Part shown: positions 7,320 to 15,194 of the stretch, in pieces
Layout of the letters: each line of letters begins with the position of its first letter
Position numbering within the stretch: the stretch's first letter is position 1
Made by a program: the position numbers and the translations under genes
DNA from: Rhizobium laguerreae
Lineage (GTDB): Bacteria; Pseudomonadota; Alphaproteobacteria; Rhizobiales; Rhizobiaceae
DNA: 64,000 bases
Assembly (NCBI RefSeq): GCF_002008165.1
Contig: NZ_MRDM01000030.1
Span: 434,001-498,000 of the forward strand
Direction of reading: 5' to 3'
The notes under the pieces: model-generated
What the model was told of the DNA's origin: nothing
Databases searched by the model: none
The model's input: only the letters and a program-made list of their open reading frames with translations

Positions 7320-9434
7320 ATGCGCATAGCCTACTTTTTCCTTGGTGCATTTCTTGCAATTGCACAGTCCGCATATGCTGAAGTTGCATCACCGCCTGCT
7401 CTGGCGCCGCTAAAGCGACAGGCGCAAGCCGCCGAGTTGAGCGCACAATTTCTTTCGCGGTATAGCTACAAGCCCGTTCCACTCGACGACGCCTTGTCGG
7501 CCAGGATCATGGATGGGTTCATCAAGTCACTTGATCCGGACCGCATGCTCTTCCTGCAAGCCGACATCGACGGATTCATGTCCGACCGCAGCGAGATCGA
7601 TGATGCCATCGAGGAGAGAGACTTGAAGATCCCGTTTGCGATCTTCAAAGCGTATCAGCAGCGCGTTGTCGACCGCATGAACTATGCGCGCAACCTGCTT
7701 AAGCAGGACTTCGATTTCAGCGCGCAGGAAGATTATTCGGTGCTGCGCGATAAAGCGCCGTGGCCGCAGTCGGAGGCCGAGAGCAATGAGCTTTGGCGCA
7801 AGCGCGTCAAGAGCGACTGGTTGCGGTTGAAACTGGGCGGCCAAAACGACGCGGCCATTCGCGAAACACTCGACAAACGTTATGAAAACACACTCGAGCG
7901 CGCTTACAAGTTTAAAAGCGACGACGTTTTCCAATCGTTTATGGACGCCTACGCAACGTCGATCGATCCGCACACGGACTATTTCGGTACGGCCGCTTCA
8001 GCCGACTTCAATGTCTCGATGAAGCTTTCGCTGTTTGGTATCGGTGCGGTCCTGCAGGAGCGCGACGACTACACGACGATCCGCGAGCTCGTGCCTGGCG
8101 GACCGGCACAACTGTCCGGCAAGCTCTCGGTCGGAGACCGGATTACCGGCGTTGGCCAAGGCAAGGACGGCGCGATCAAGGACGTGGTGGGCACGCGCCT
8201 CGATGAAGTCGTGCAGATGATACGCGGGAAAAAGGGTTCCGTCGTGCGTTTGGACATCCTGCCGGCAGATGCCGGAGCTGATGCCACGCATCGCGTCATC
8301 AGCCTGGTGCGCGATAAGATCAGCCTAGACAAGCAAGCCGCCAGAAAGGCTGTATTGTCCGTAAAAGCGGGCGACGTCACGCGTAAAATCGGGATCATTA
8401 CCCTGCCGGTATTCTATGAGGATTTTGAAGCCAAGCGCAAAGGAGACAAGGATTACAAGAGTGCAAGCCGCGACGTCGCCAAGCTTCTCGGCGAGCTGAG
8501 CCAAGAAAAGGTCGACAGCGTTCTCATCGACCTGCGCAACAACGGCGGCGGTTCATTGGACGAGGCGATCGATTTGACTGGCCTGTTCATCGGCGATGGT
8601 CCGGTCGTTCAGCAACGCGGCAGCGATGGCAAGGTCGAGGTCAGGAGCTCGGAGCTTGCAGCGCCTGTCTGGACAGGCCCGATCGGTGTCCTGATCAATC
8701 GCGGGTCGGCGTCGGCTTCGGAGATTTTTGCCGCGGCAATCCAGGATTACGGCCGAGGCGTGATCGTCGGCGAACCCAGTTTCGGGAAGGGCACCGTTCA
8801 GACCGTCGTCGATCTTGACCGGATCGTCCGCAACAGCAAACCCGAGTTCGGGGAGCTAAAGGTGACGATTGCCCAGTTTTTCCGGGTCAACGGCGGTACG
8901 ACGCAGTTGCACGGCGTGACGCCCGATATCAGCTTGCCAGGACTTTTCGATCCGGCGAACTTCGGCGAGACCAGTTATGACAATGCCTTGCCGTGGGCGC
9001 AGATCAAACCTGCGAAGTACACGGCCGCCGACACGGTCACGAGGTTGCTGCCGACATTGCAAAGCCGCCATGATGCGCGGGTTGAGAGCGATCCGGATTT
9101 CCAACGCCTGATAAAAGACATTGCCGACCTCAAGGCGCAGCGCGAAAAAGGGGTCGTTTCCCTCAATGAAGCCGAAAGACGCAAAGAAGCGACGGCTCGC
9201 GAGAAACGGTTCAAGGATCGAGCGAAAGCAGGGGATGGCGAGGATCTTGGAGATGATGGCCTGGAGGCAGGCGAGCGCAGCCTCAGCGCTGATATTGCCA
9301 TCGAGAATGCCCGCAAGAATGCAAAAGACGTCTTGCTGGACGAGGCCGCCGCCATTCTTGCAGACCAGGCGGATCTGCAGGAAGGCGTGCTCAAGGCAGC
9401 CGCAAAACAATCGGGAAACACGGACGGAAAATAG
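7320..9434 (+). CDS. prc: Carboxy-terminal (tail-specific) periplasmic protease, Prc family (S41A)
   Basis: A 704-residue exported protease with a signal peptide ending in SAYA near residue 21. Domain order matches E. coli Prc (about 680 residues): helical N-terminal region, PDZ domain (about 240-320, SLFGIGAVLQERDDYTTIRELVPGGPA), S41 catalytic core and a charged helical C-terminal region. The core carries INRGSASASEIFAAAI and GEPSFGKGTVQ; by the Ser-Lys spacing of 25 residues the catalytic dyad is Ser465 and Lys490. Prc degrades periplasmic proteins from non-polar C-termini and trims penicillin-binding proteins. No NlpI-like adaptor gene is adjacent. No clear ribosome binding site precedes the ATG. 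Confidence 0.92.
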   Translation: MRIAYFFLGAFLAIAQSAYAEVASPPALAPLKRQAQAAELSAQFLSRYSYKPVPLDDALSARIMDGFIKSLDPDRMLFLQADIDGFMSDRSEIDDAIEERDLKIPFAIFKAYQQRVVDRMNYARNLLKQDFDFSAQEDYSVLRDKAPWPQSEAESNELWRKRVKSDWLRLKLGGQNDAAIRETLDKRYENTLERAYKFKSDDVFQSFMDAYATSIDPHTDYFGTAASADFNVSMKLSLFGIGAVLQERDDYTTIRELVPGGPAQLSGKLSVGDRITGVGQGKDGAIKDVVGTRLDEVVQMIRGKKGSVVRLDILPADAGADATHRVISLVRDKISLDKQAARKAVLSVKAGDVTRKIGIITLPVFYEDFEAKRKGDKDYKSASRDVAKLLGELSQEKVDSVLIDLRNNGGGSLDEAIDLTGLFIGDGPVVQQRGSDGKVEVRSSELAAPVWTGPIGVLINRGSASASEIFAAAIQDYGRGVIVGEPSFGKGTVQTVVDLDRIVRNSKPEFGELKVTIAQFFRVNGGTTQLHGVTPDISLPGLFDPANFGETSYDNALPWAQIKPAKYTAADTVTRLLPTLQSRHDARVESDPDFQRLIKDIADLKAQREKGVVSLNEAERRKEATAREKRFKDRAKAGDGEDLGDDGLEAGERSLSADIAIENARKNAKDVLLDEAAAILADQADLQEGVLKAAAKQSGNTDGK

Positions 9435-9524
9435 TCAGTCCGACGGGTGTAGGTTCAGGTCCTGTGACAAATTTCGGAACGCGATCGTGTAACGACAAAA
9501 TCTTGACGCCGCTTGTCCGGATGC

Positions 9525-9660
9525 AAGCGCGCCACTGAATATGCCATCAAACCTGCGACGCGCAACCTGATCGATCGCGCCGCCGAGCTGCTTGCTAAGA
9601 AAGGGGACGAACGCCATCCACTGGGGTTGCTGCTTGACGCTCCACGCCCGCGACTTCACA
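9525..9660 (+). pseudogene. Decayed DUF1778 (TacA-like) antitoxin fragment
   Basis: The frame from 9513 reads RATEYAIKPATRNLIDRAA followed by ELLAKKGDERHPLGLLLDA. This matches the N-terminal half of rhizobial DUF1778 antitoxins (typically TEYTINMRIKPATR-LIDRAAELLGKNRTDF) but with the beta-strand residues NMR missing and the sequence drifting off after the second helix. Downstream frames do not restore the family pattern, and no GNAT toxin follows. I read it as a remnant of a toxin-antitoxin locus. The match rests on memory of the family, so a search is needed to be firm. Confidence 0.5.
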
Positions 9661-9846
9661 CTTGCAGTATCGAAGGTGAGTCGGACAGACTGTACCGTTT
9701 TTCGCATCCGTTGCTCACCTCAGAGGGAGTCGCCAGCAGGGTTTGATTGGTCCATGCGCCGACTGACACCGGTTGATCGGCAAATAGGATCGAGATTGAT
9801 TGAGTTCGAACTCGCAGCCGCTCCTATTTGCTTGTGAGGTCGCGCC

Positions 9847-10791
9847 GTGGATAAAGTGCCATCAGCAGTCGATCCTCCTCGCGACAGCCCGCCTTGGCAC
9901 GGGAATTTCCCAATGCCGAGGAACCGCTGGTCCCTGCTTTGGCCAGGGCTTTTGATATTAATTTTGCTTCTTGCAGGCACCGTCGTTTTTTACCGTGAAA
10001 TCCATCACCTCGAAGATCCGGTCGGTCCCTTCGAAAATCGAGTTCTCAATAAAGCTGCCCGATCACCTCGCATAGCCGCCCGCCCTGATCCGGCGGCTCC
10101 TTCTCCCCTCCCGCCGACGCCGATATCGCTGCAGCTGATCGAGATCCCGAAGTTGGAGTTGGCAAGTCAATTTCTGCGGATGTGGCGCGTCTCGGGGTCG
10201 AACTTTTGCGGTGCTCTTCGAGAAGCCGGCATCGATATGAGCGAATGGAAAGCCGCATCGATGCGCAATCGCAGCTATGAATGTTATTTTCAGCGCATCT
10301 ACGAACGGGACGAGGTGCGTCCACTCAGCTCGACCTTCGTTAAGGTTCGCGGAGATGAATTGGGCAATATTCTTGAGCTCCGCGCCAAGATCATTGGGCC
10401 GACGACCGACGCTCAGGGGCGTCTCGCCCCAGCCGTCCTGCGGATTTTCGAGATCATCGTGAAGCAGGCGTGCTGGCGTGATTTCGAGGATGCTCTTGCG
10501 TCCATCCAAAACCTTCAAGATGTCGAATACGAACGATTCGGCTCCTATCTCAGCTTCACGCGTGAAGCCGGCAGCGGAAATATCTTCAATTTTGTTCTTG
10601 GTCTTAAGGCGACTTCAGATTCGCAGGTGAGGACTAAGGCGTATTTTTCGACCGAGCGCTGGCTCCGAATGCCCGTCGTGTTCCAGCGAGCTTCATCCTC
10701 AGGGAGCGCTCGGGCACGTCCATATCAGCCACCTGCGCTCAATGACGTCGCTAGCACCCGTCACAATCCAAGATCAAGCAACTGTGGCTGA
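9847..10791 (+). CDS. Unknown membrane-anchored protein (possible DUF6030 family)
   Basis: A 314-residue protein read from a GTG at 9847; an ATG at 9913 (MPRNRWSLLW) is an alternative start. One strong hydrophobic segment (WPGLLILILLLAGTVVF, about residues 31-49) is followed by a proline-rich spacer and a globular domain of about 190 residues, with an IELVK-like helical region and IIVKQACWRDFEDALASI. The topology suggests a single-pass protein with a periplasmic domain. I associate it weakly with the rhizobial DUF6030 family. The last 35 residues are low-complexity and could reflect a frame change near 10690. No function can be assigned. Confidence 0.6.
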   Translation: MDKVPSAVDPPRDSPPWHGNFPMPRNRWSLLWPGLLILILLLAGTVVFYREIHHLEDPVGPFENRVLNKAARSPRIAARPDPAAPSPLPPTPISLQLIEIPKLELASQFLRMWRVSGSNFCGALREAGIDMSEWKAASMRNRSYECYFQRIYERDEVRPLSSTFVKVRGDELGNILELRAKIIGPTTDAQGRLAPAVLRIFEIIVKQACWRDFEDALASIQNLQDVEYERFGSYLSFTREAGSGNIFNFVLGLKATSDSQVRTKAYFSTERWLRMPVVFQRASSSGSARARPYQPPALNDVASTRHNPRSSNCG

Positions 10792-10964
10792 ACATCGACG
10801 ATTTCATCGTATTGAGCGATGAAAGCGTCACGCCGAGCAGCCGAACTGGACGCTTGAAGGATAATGGACGGGCAATGGGTCAGGAGGTCGCAAGCCCGCC
10901 GAAGGCCCTCGAAGTAGTGTTCGCTGAACCATTCCATGAATGCTGCGATCATCTCAGGAACTTC

Positions 10965-10993
10965 TTGTACACATACTATGTGTACGCTACATT
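10965..10993 (+). promoter_or_regulatory. Promoter and 19-bp palindromic operator of the TacAT-like operon
   Basis: A perfect inverted repeat GTACACATA-C-TATGTGTAC occupies 10967-10985, 26 bases before the antitoxin start codon. A plausible -35 (TTGTAC, 10965-10970) and -10 (TACATT, 10988-10993) flank it with a 17-base spacer, so a bound repressor would cover the spacer. DUF1778 antitoxins are ribbon-helix-helix proteins that repress their own operon together with the toxin, which fits this arrangement. Confidence 0.7.
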
Positions 10994-11011
10994 GCGATTA
11001 AGGAGATAATT

Positions 11012-11290
11012 ATGCCGAGAACCGCGGACAACAAAACCGAACGCTACCAGCTCCGTATCCCGCCAAAGCAGAAGGCAATTATCGCGCGCGCGGCTGCCCT
11101 CTCGAACAAGGATATGGCAGATTTCATTCTCGATAAGATAGTACCTGAAGCCGAAGCCGTCATCCAGGCTGCTGAAGTTGAGACCGTGTCGAGCCGCGAT
11201 TTCATCCGCATCCTCGACCTGCTTGAACACCCGCCAAAACCGAACGCGAAACTACGCGCTGCGATCTCTGCTCTACCGGATGCCCTGTGA
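11012..11290 (+). CDS. Antitoxin of type II system, DUF1778 (TacA-like)
   Basis: The 92-residue product from the ATG at 11012 (preceded by AAGGAGAT at the right distance) shows a ribbon-helix-helix N-terminus: YQLRIPPKQKAIIARAAALS, then NKDMADFILDKI. A flexible C-terminal part (about 60-92, IRILDLLEHPPKPNAKLRAA) has the conserved L-x-x-PPKPN-x-x-L toxin-binding signature of the family. It should neutralise the acetyltransferase encoded downstream and repress the shared promoter through the palindrome at 10967-10985. The stop codon overlaps the toxin start by 4 bases (GTGA). An upstream in-frame ATG at 10940 would run across the operator and is unlikely. Confidence 0.9.
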   Translation: MPRTADNKTERYQLRIPPKQKAIIARAAALSNKDMADFILDKIVPEAEAVIQAAEVETVSSRDFIRILDLLEHPPKPNAKLRAAISALPDAL

Positions 11291-11814
11291 CCCTCCCCGT
11301 CTGGCATGAAGAGCCGATCGCTAAGTCGCACGATCGGGCCTCATTCGATTGCGGCGATGGGGCAATGAACGAGTTCATTCGGCGCTTCGCTCGGCAGAGC
11401 CATGAGCAGAATGCGGCGAAGACCTTCTGCGCCATCGACAAGGCCCAACCTGATCGCATCCTCGGATTCTACACAGTCGCGCCTTCGGCCGTTACACATG
11501 AGGCCGTGCCTCCAAAGCTGACGAGAGGCCTCGCACGCCATGAAGTCGCAGGCTTCAAGCTTGCGCGCTTGGCAACCGACATAAAGGTGGCGGGAAAGGG
11601 TTTAGGCGGCCAGCTCATCGCTGCTGCAGCGCTCCGTTGCCTGCGGCTCGCCAGCGAGGGCGGCGGGATCCTGCTCATCATCGATGCCAAGAGCGAACGC
11701 GCCGCCCATTGGTATGCCAGCTATGGCGCCGAACCGCTGCAAGGGAAACCACTCACCCTCGTTATGCCGCTTGCCACCTTCGCCGCCGACTTCAAGGCCA
11801 AGGGGCTCTTGTAG
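11287..11814 (+). CDS. GNAT acetyltransferase toxin (TacT-like)
   Basis: A 175-residue GNAT-fold protein starting at a GTG that overlaps the antitoxin stop. Typical toxin features are FDCGDGAMNEFIRRFARQSH near the N-terminus, GFYTVAPSAV, the acetyl-CoA loop KVAGKGLGGQLIAAA (about 98-112) and the terminal DAKSERAAHWYASYG, which carries the conserved tyrosine. In Salmonella TacT and relatives this enzyme acetylates the amino group of aminoacyl-tRNAs and blocks translation. Gene order (antitoxin first), the overlap and sizes all fit. Activity in this strain is inferred. Confidence 0.92.
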   Translation: MTLPVWHEEPIAKSHDRASFDCGDGAMNEFIRRFARQSHEQNAAKTFCAIDKAQPDRILGFYTVAPSAVTHEAVPPKLTRGLARHEVAGFKLARLATDIKVAGKGLGGQLIAAAALRCLRLASEGGGILLIIDAKSERAAHWYASYGAEPLQGKPLTLVMPLATFAADFKAKGLL

Positions 11815-12105
11815 CCGGTTAGCCGCCAAGCCATTGATATCCTGGATACAGCAAAACAGGGCTCTGCGCGTTGCGGGCGGGAGGTGCCGGCTTGAACCGC
11901 GACATCTCACACCATCAGTCAAAGCTGTTTGCCAGCAGAACCGCGGAGAGCTTTTTTATTCCCGCGGCAAGTCCTATCCAGAAATCCTCGGCGACTAAGA
12001 TTGAGGCGATGCCGCCGAACGCATGGACAGGCCCGGAAAAGAACATATCTTCAAGAGGCCTTCCTTTCTGGAAGCCTCGATCCAAACAGCACGGGCAAAC
12101 ATCCA

Positions 12106-13752
12106 ATGACCAAAGGCTCCGATCTTCTAGTGGCAGCGCTTGAGAACGAAGGTGTCGAGCGCATTTTCGGCATCCCAGGCGAAGAGAATCTCGACGTCGT
12201 CGAATCCATCCGAAAGTCGTCGATTGAGCTCGTCCTCACCCGACACGAACAGGCGGCGGCTTTCATGGCCGCGACCTATGGCCGCCTGACTGGAAAGCCC
12301 GGCGTCTGCCTGACGACGCTCGGGCCTGGTGCTCTGAACCTCTCGACGGGTGCCGCCTATGCCTTGCTCGGCGCGATGCCGATGGTGATGATAACCGGTC
12401 AGAAGGGGATTCTCTCGTCCCGCCAGGCGCGTTTCCAGGTGGTCGATGTCGTCGCGTCGATGAAGCCGCTGACCAAGCTCGCAAGGCAGATCGTGTCGCC
12501 GCAGATGATCCCGACGACGGTCAGGGAGGCGTTCCGCATCGCCCAGGAGGAAAGGCCGGGGCCGGTACATCTGGAGCTTCCGGAAGATATTGCGGCTGAA
12601 GAATGCCAGGAAGTGGCACTGATTGCACCGCATCAGCTCGAACTGCCGACGGCAAGCGATGCGGCCCTCGATCGCGCCGCCGCCCTCATCGCCGCAGCCA
12701 AACGTCCGCTTCTGATGTTCGGGGCCGCCGCCTCGCGTCCCCGCTCGACATCGGATATTGCGCAGTTTGTGATCCGTACGCGCATTCCGTTTTTTACCAC
12801 TCAGATGGGGAAGGGAACGGTGCCCGGCGGAACCGAACTTTATATGGGCACCGCCGCGCTGTCGGAGCGGGATTATGTCCACGAGGCCATCGAACAGGCA
12901 GACCTTATCATCACGATCGGGCACGACACGATCGAGAAGCCACCCTTCATCATGGGCAAGGGCGGCCCGAAGGTCGTCCATGTCGGATATCAGCCGGCGA
13001 CCGTTGAGCAGGTCTACTTCCCGCAATCCGAAGTCATCGGCGACATCGGCCCTTCGCTGAAGGCGCTGGCGGATCGCCTCGAGGGCAAGCTGCCAAACGC
13101 GCAGGCGCTTCTTCACCTGCGGGAGCGCATTCTCGAGCGCATTGCCGCGCGGGCGACGGAGGATCGCTTCACGCCGCAGCGACTGGTTTACGATATAAGA
13201 GAGGTGATGCCGCATGATGGCATCCTGGCGCTCGATAACGGCATGTACAAGATCTGGTTCGCGCGCAACTACCGAACGCGGATGGCGAACACGCTGCTGC
13301 TCGACAATGCTCTTGCAACGATGGGAGCCGGGCTGCCGTCGGCGATGGTTGCCTCGATGCTATACCCCGAGCGGCGGGTCATGGCGATCTGTGGTGACGG
13401 CGGCTTCATGATGAACTCCCAGGAACTCGAGACCGCCGTCAGGCTGAAGCTCAACCTCGTCGTTCTTGTCATCGAGGACAATGCTTATGGGATGATCCGC
13501 TGGAAGCAAGCCGTAGACGAATTCCCGGATTTCGGGATGACCTTCGGCAATCCCGACTTCGTGAAATATGCCGAATCCTACGGCGCCAGGGGAACCAGGG
13601 TCGACGATATCGGCCAGTTCAAACAGGTTCTCGAAGAGGCATTCTCCGGAGGTGGCGTCCATCTGGTGAACGTTCCGGTCGACTATTCGGAAAATGAGCG
13701 CGTGCTGGTGAAGGAGCTTCGTGAACGGCTCCCTGATATATTGGAGGTCTGA
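12106..13752 (+). CDS. ThDP-dependent acetolactate synthase-like enzyme, large-subunit type
   Basis: From the ATG at 12106 (548 residues) the protein aligns with acetolactate synthases: catalytic Glu48 in LVLTRHEQAAAFMAA, the glycine-rich GVCLTTLGPGALNL, and the C-terminal ThDP/Mg motif ICGDGGFMMNSQELETAV ending in EDNAYG (Asp431). It condenses pyruvate to 2-acetolactate in valine or acetoin formation. No small regulatory subunit, reductoisomerase or acetolactate decarboxylase is adjacent, so this is probably a paralogue of the biosynthetic enzyme, perhaps catabolic; other benzoylformate-decarboxylase-like activities are possible. An upstream in-frame extension to 11929 has no family similarity and was not used. 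The ribosome binding site is not obvious. Confidence 0.82.
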   Translation: MTKGSDLLVAALENEGVERIFGIPGEENLDVVESIRKSSIELVLTRHEQAAAFMAATYGRLTGKPGVCLTTLGPGALNLSTGAAYALLGAMPMVMITGQKGILSSRQARFQVVDVVASMKPLTKLARQIVSPQMIPTTVREAFRIAQEERPGPVHLELPEDIAAEECQEVALIAPHQLELPTASDAALDRAAALIAAAKRPLLMFGAAASRPRSTSDIAQFVIRTRIPFFTTQMGKGTVPGGTELYMGTAALSERDYVHEAIEQADLIITIGHDTIEKPPFIMGKGGPKVVHVGYQPATVEQVYFPQSEVIGDIGPSLKALADRLEGKLPNAQALLHLRERILERIAARATEDRFTPQRLVYDIREVMPHDGILALDNGMYKIWFARNYRTRMANTLLLDNALATMGAGLPSAMVASMLYPERRVMAICGDGGFMMNSQELETAVRLKLNLVVLVIEDNAYGMIRWKQAVDEFPDFGMTFGNPDFVKYAESYGARGTRVDDIGQFKQVLEEAFSGGGVHLVNVPVDYSENERVLVKELRERLPDILEV

Positions 13753-14069
13753 GAGATGGCCGACGGATCAGGCGGCACTCCGCCCGGAGATTACCGGCGG
13801 TATTAGCAGCCGTCCTCGTCCGTGAGCAGGATGGCTACGGTGTCGAATATCCCGCAGAATTAGATAAGCGTTGGATAAGAGCTTGTTAAGCCAGGATAGG
13901 CTTGCCTCGCCTGATATCGGGAGGCATGGTCTGTCGCGGAACAACGGAATCGCGAACCGCGGACGAGGCCTACTGCAAAGCGCTACAGTGTCCTTGCGTG
14001 TCCGAAAAGACGCGCGGCGCTGGAGGCCATGCTCGAAAGCTCGCGGCGCATCGCAAACATGGCTGATTA
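13753..14069. other. Gap between ALS-like gene and nuclease gene; possible short coupled frame
   Basis: No recognisable gene. One frame is open from 13915 to a TAA at 14068-14070, which overlaps the nuclease ATG (TAATG). Its end reads RRAALEAMLESSRRIANMAD, which looks like real helical protein, but the frame has no start codon before an ATG 13 codons from the end. It may be the tail of a decayed gene or a short leader peptide coupled to the nuclease. Confidence 0.3.
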
Positions 14070-15194
14070 ATGTTTTCCTTCCTGCACAGTTCGGACCTTC
14101 ATATTGGCAAACGATTTGGCAATCTTCCGGAGGATTTGAGAGGGCGCCTGCGCGAGGCGCGGCATAGCGTGATCGCCAGGCTTGCCGGTGCGGCACGTGA
14201 GCATGGGGCAGGTGTCATCCTGCTCGCAGGCGACACGTTCGATACCGAGACGCCGACGCCGGCCGTACTTCGGCAAGCGCTTGGCGAGATGGCCCGAAAC
14301 GCACCGCTGCGCTGGGTCCTGCTTCCGGGCAATCACGATTCACTGCTGGCGGATCAGCTCTGGAGTGCTGCGCGCGGCGTGGTGCCCGACAATGTCATCC
14401 TTGCGACGGAAGCGACGCCTCTTCCGCTTGGACCGGATGTCGTCCTGCTGCCGGCGCCTTGCACGACCAGGAGGCCGGGCCGCGACCTGACCGAATGGAT
14501 GACGGGTGCCGCCACGCCGGACGGCTCCATCCGCATTGGCCTCGCCCATGGCCCGATCCAGGAATTTTCGGAGGATGCCGCGGCCACGAACGTGATTGCG
14601 CCGAACCGCGCGGCGCTGGCCGGCCTCGATTACATGGCGCTCGGCGATTGGCACGGATCGGTGGCGGTGGACGCCAGAACGTATTACAGCGGCGCGCCCG
14701 AGCCGGACCGTTTCAAGCATGACCGGCCGGGACAGGCGATGGTCGTTTCCATTGCAGGACAAGGGGCGATGCCGACGACGGCGGCTGTGGCAACTGCCAG
14801 CTTTTCCTGGCAGACATTGCAGCTTCCGCTGCTGGCAGCGGAAGACGGTGTTGAAGCGCTGAAGGCCGCGCTGCCGGAACCGTTCGCGCGGCGACAAACC
14901 CTGTTGCGCGTCGCGCTGTCCGGCCGTGCCCGATTGAACGGGCGCACGGCAATGACCAGCCTGCTGCAGCAGGTCGCGCCGGAATTTGCGCATCTGGAGA
15001 TCGATACGGAACTGCTGGGGACCGATTGCGAGAGCGATGATCTGGAGATCATCGACCGAGCCGGTGCGTTGCGCGATACTGCGGATTTGCTGCTTGCCGA
15101 AAGCCTCGACCAATCCCGCTCTGGCGATGACAGGGGTGTGGCGCGTGAGGCGTTGATCCGCCTGTTTTCCTATTGCGAGGCGATCGATCGATGA
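14070..15194 (+). CDS. SbcD/YhaO-like DNA repair exonuclease (metallophosphoesterase)
   Basis: A 374-residue calcineurin-like phosphoesterase with the Mre11-type motifs HSSDLHIG (Asp9, His11), LLAGDTFD and LLPGNHDS. The fourth motif reads LGDWHG where classical SbcD/Mre11 has GHxH, so it is closer to YhaO-type proteins. A C-terminal capping region follows (about 250-374). The start overlaps an upstream stop (TAATG) and the stop overlaps the next ATG (ATGA at 15191-15194), so it is co-translated with the ATPase. The pair should form an SMC-like nuclease complex acting on DNA ends or hairpins. Substrate and role (repair or phage defence) are not determined. Confidence 0.85.
   Translation: MFSFLHSSDLHIGKRFGNLPEDLRGRLREARHSVIARLAGAAREHGAGVILLAGDTFDTETPTPAVLRQALGEMARNAPLRWVLLPGNHDSLLADQLWSAARGVVPDNVILATEATPLPLGPDVVLLPAPCTTRRPGRDLTEWMTGAATPDGSIRIGLAHGPIQEFSEDAAATNVIAPNRAALAGLDYMALGDWHGSVAVDARTYYSGAPEPDRFKHDRPGQAMVVSIAGQGAMPTTAAVATASFSWQTLQLPLLAAEDGVEALKAALPEPFARRQTLLRVALSGRARLNGRTAMTSLLQQVAPEFAHLEIDTELLGTDCESDDLEIIDRAGALRDTADLLLAESLDQSRSGDDRGVAREALIRLFSYCEAIDR

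Noticed and set aside
10761..10952. Leftward frame of 63 codons before the TA operon
   Set aside because: Composition is protein-like, but it overlaps the end of the unknown membrane protein gene and has no support beyond being open.
11915..12106. Leftward frame of 63 codons divergent from the ALS-like gene, with a fairly natural composition
   Set aside because: No family recognised, no convincing ribosome binding site, and it would share its start region with the ALS-like gene. Left as a possibility only.
12127..13215. Leftward frame of 362 codons within the ALS-like gene
   Set aside because: Antisense shadow of a strongly supported ThDP enzyme; histidine- and arginine-rich product.
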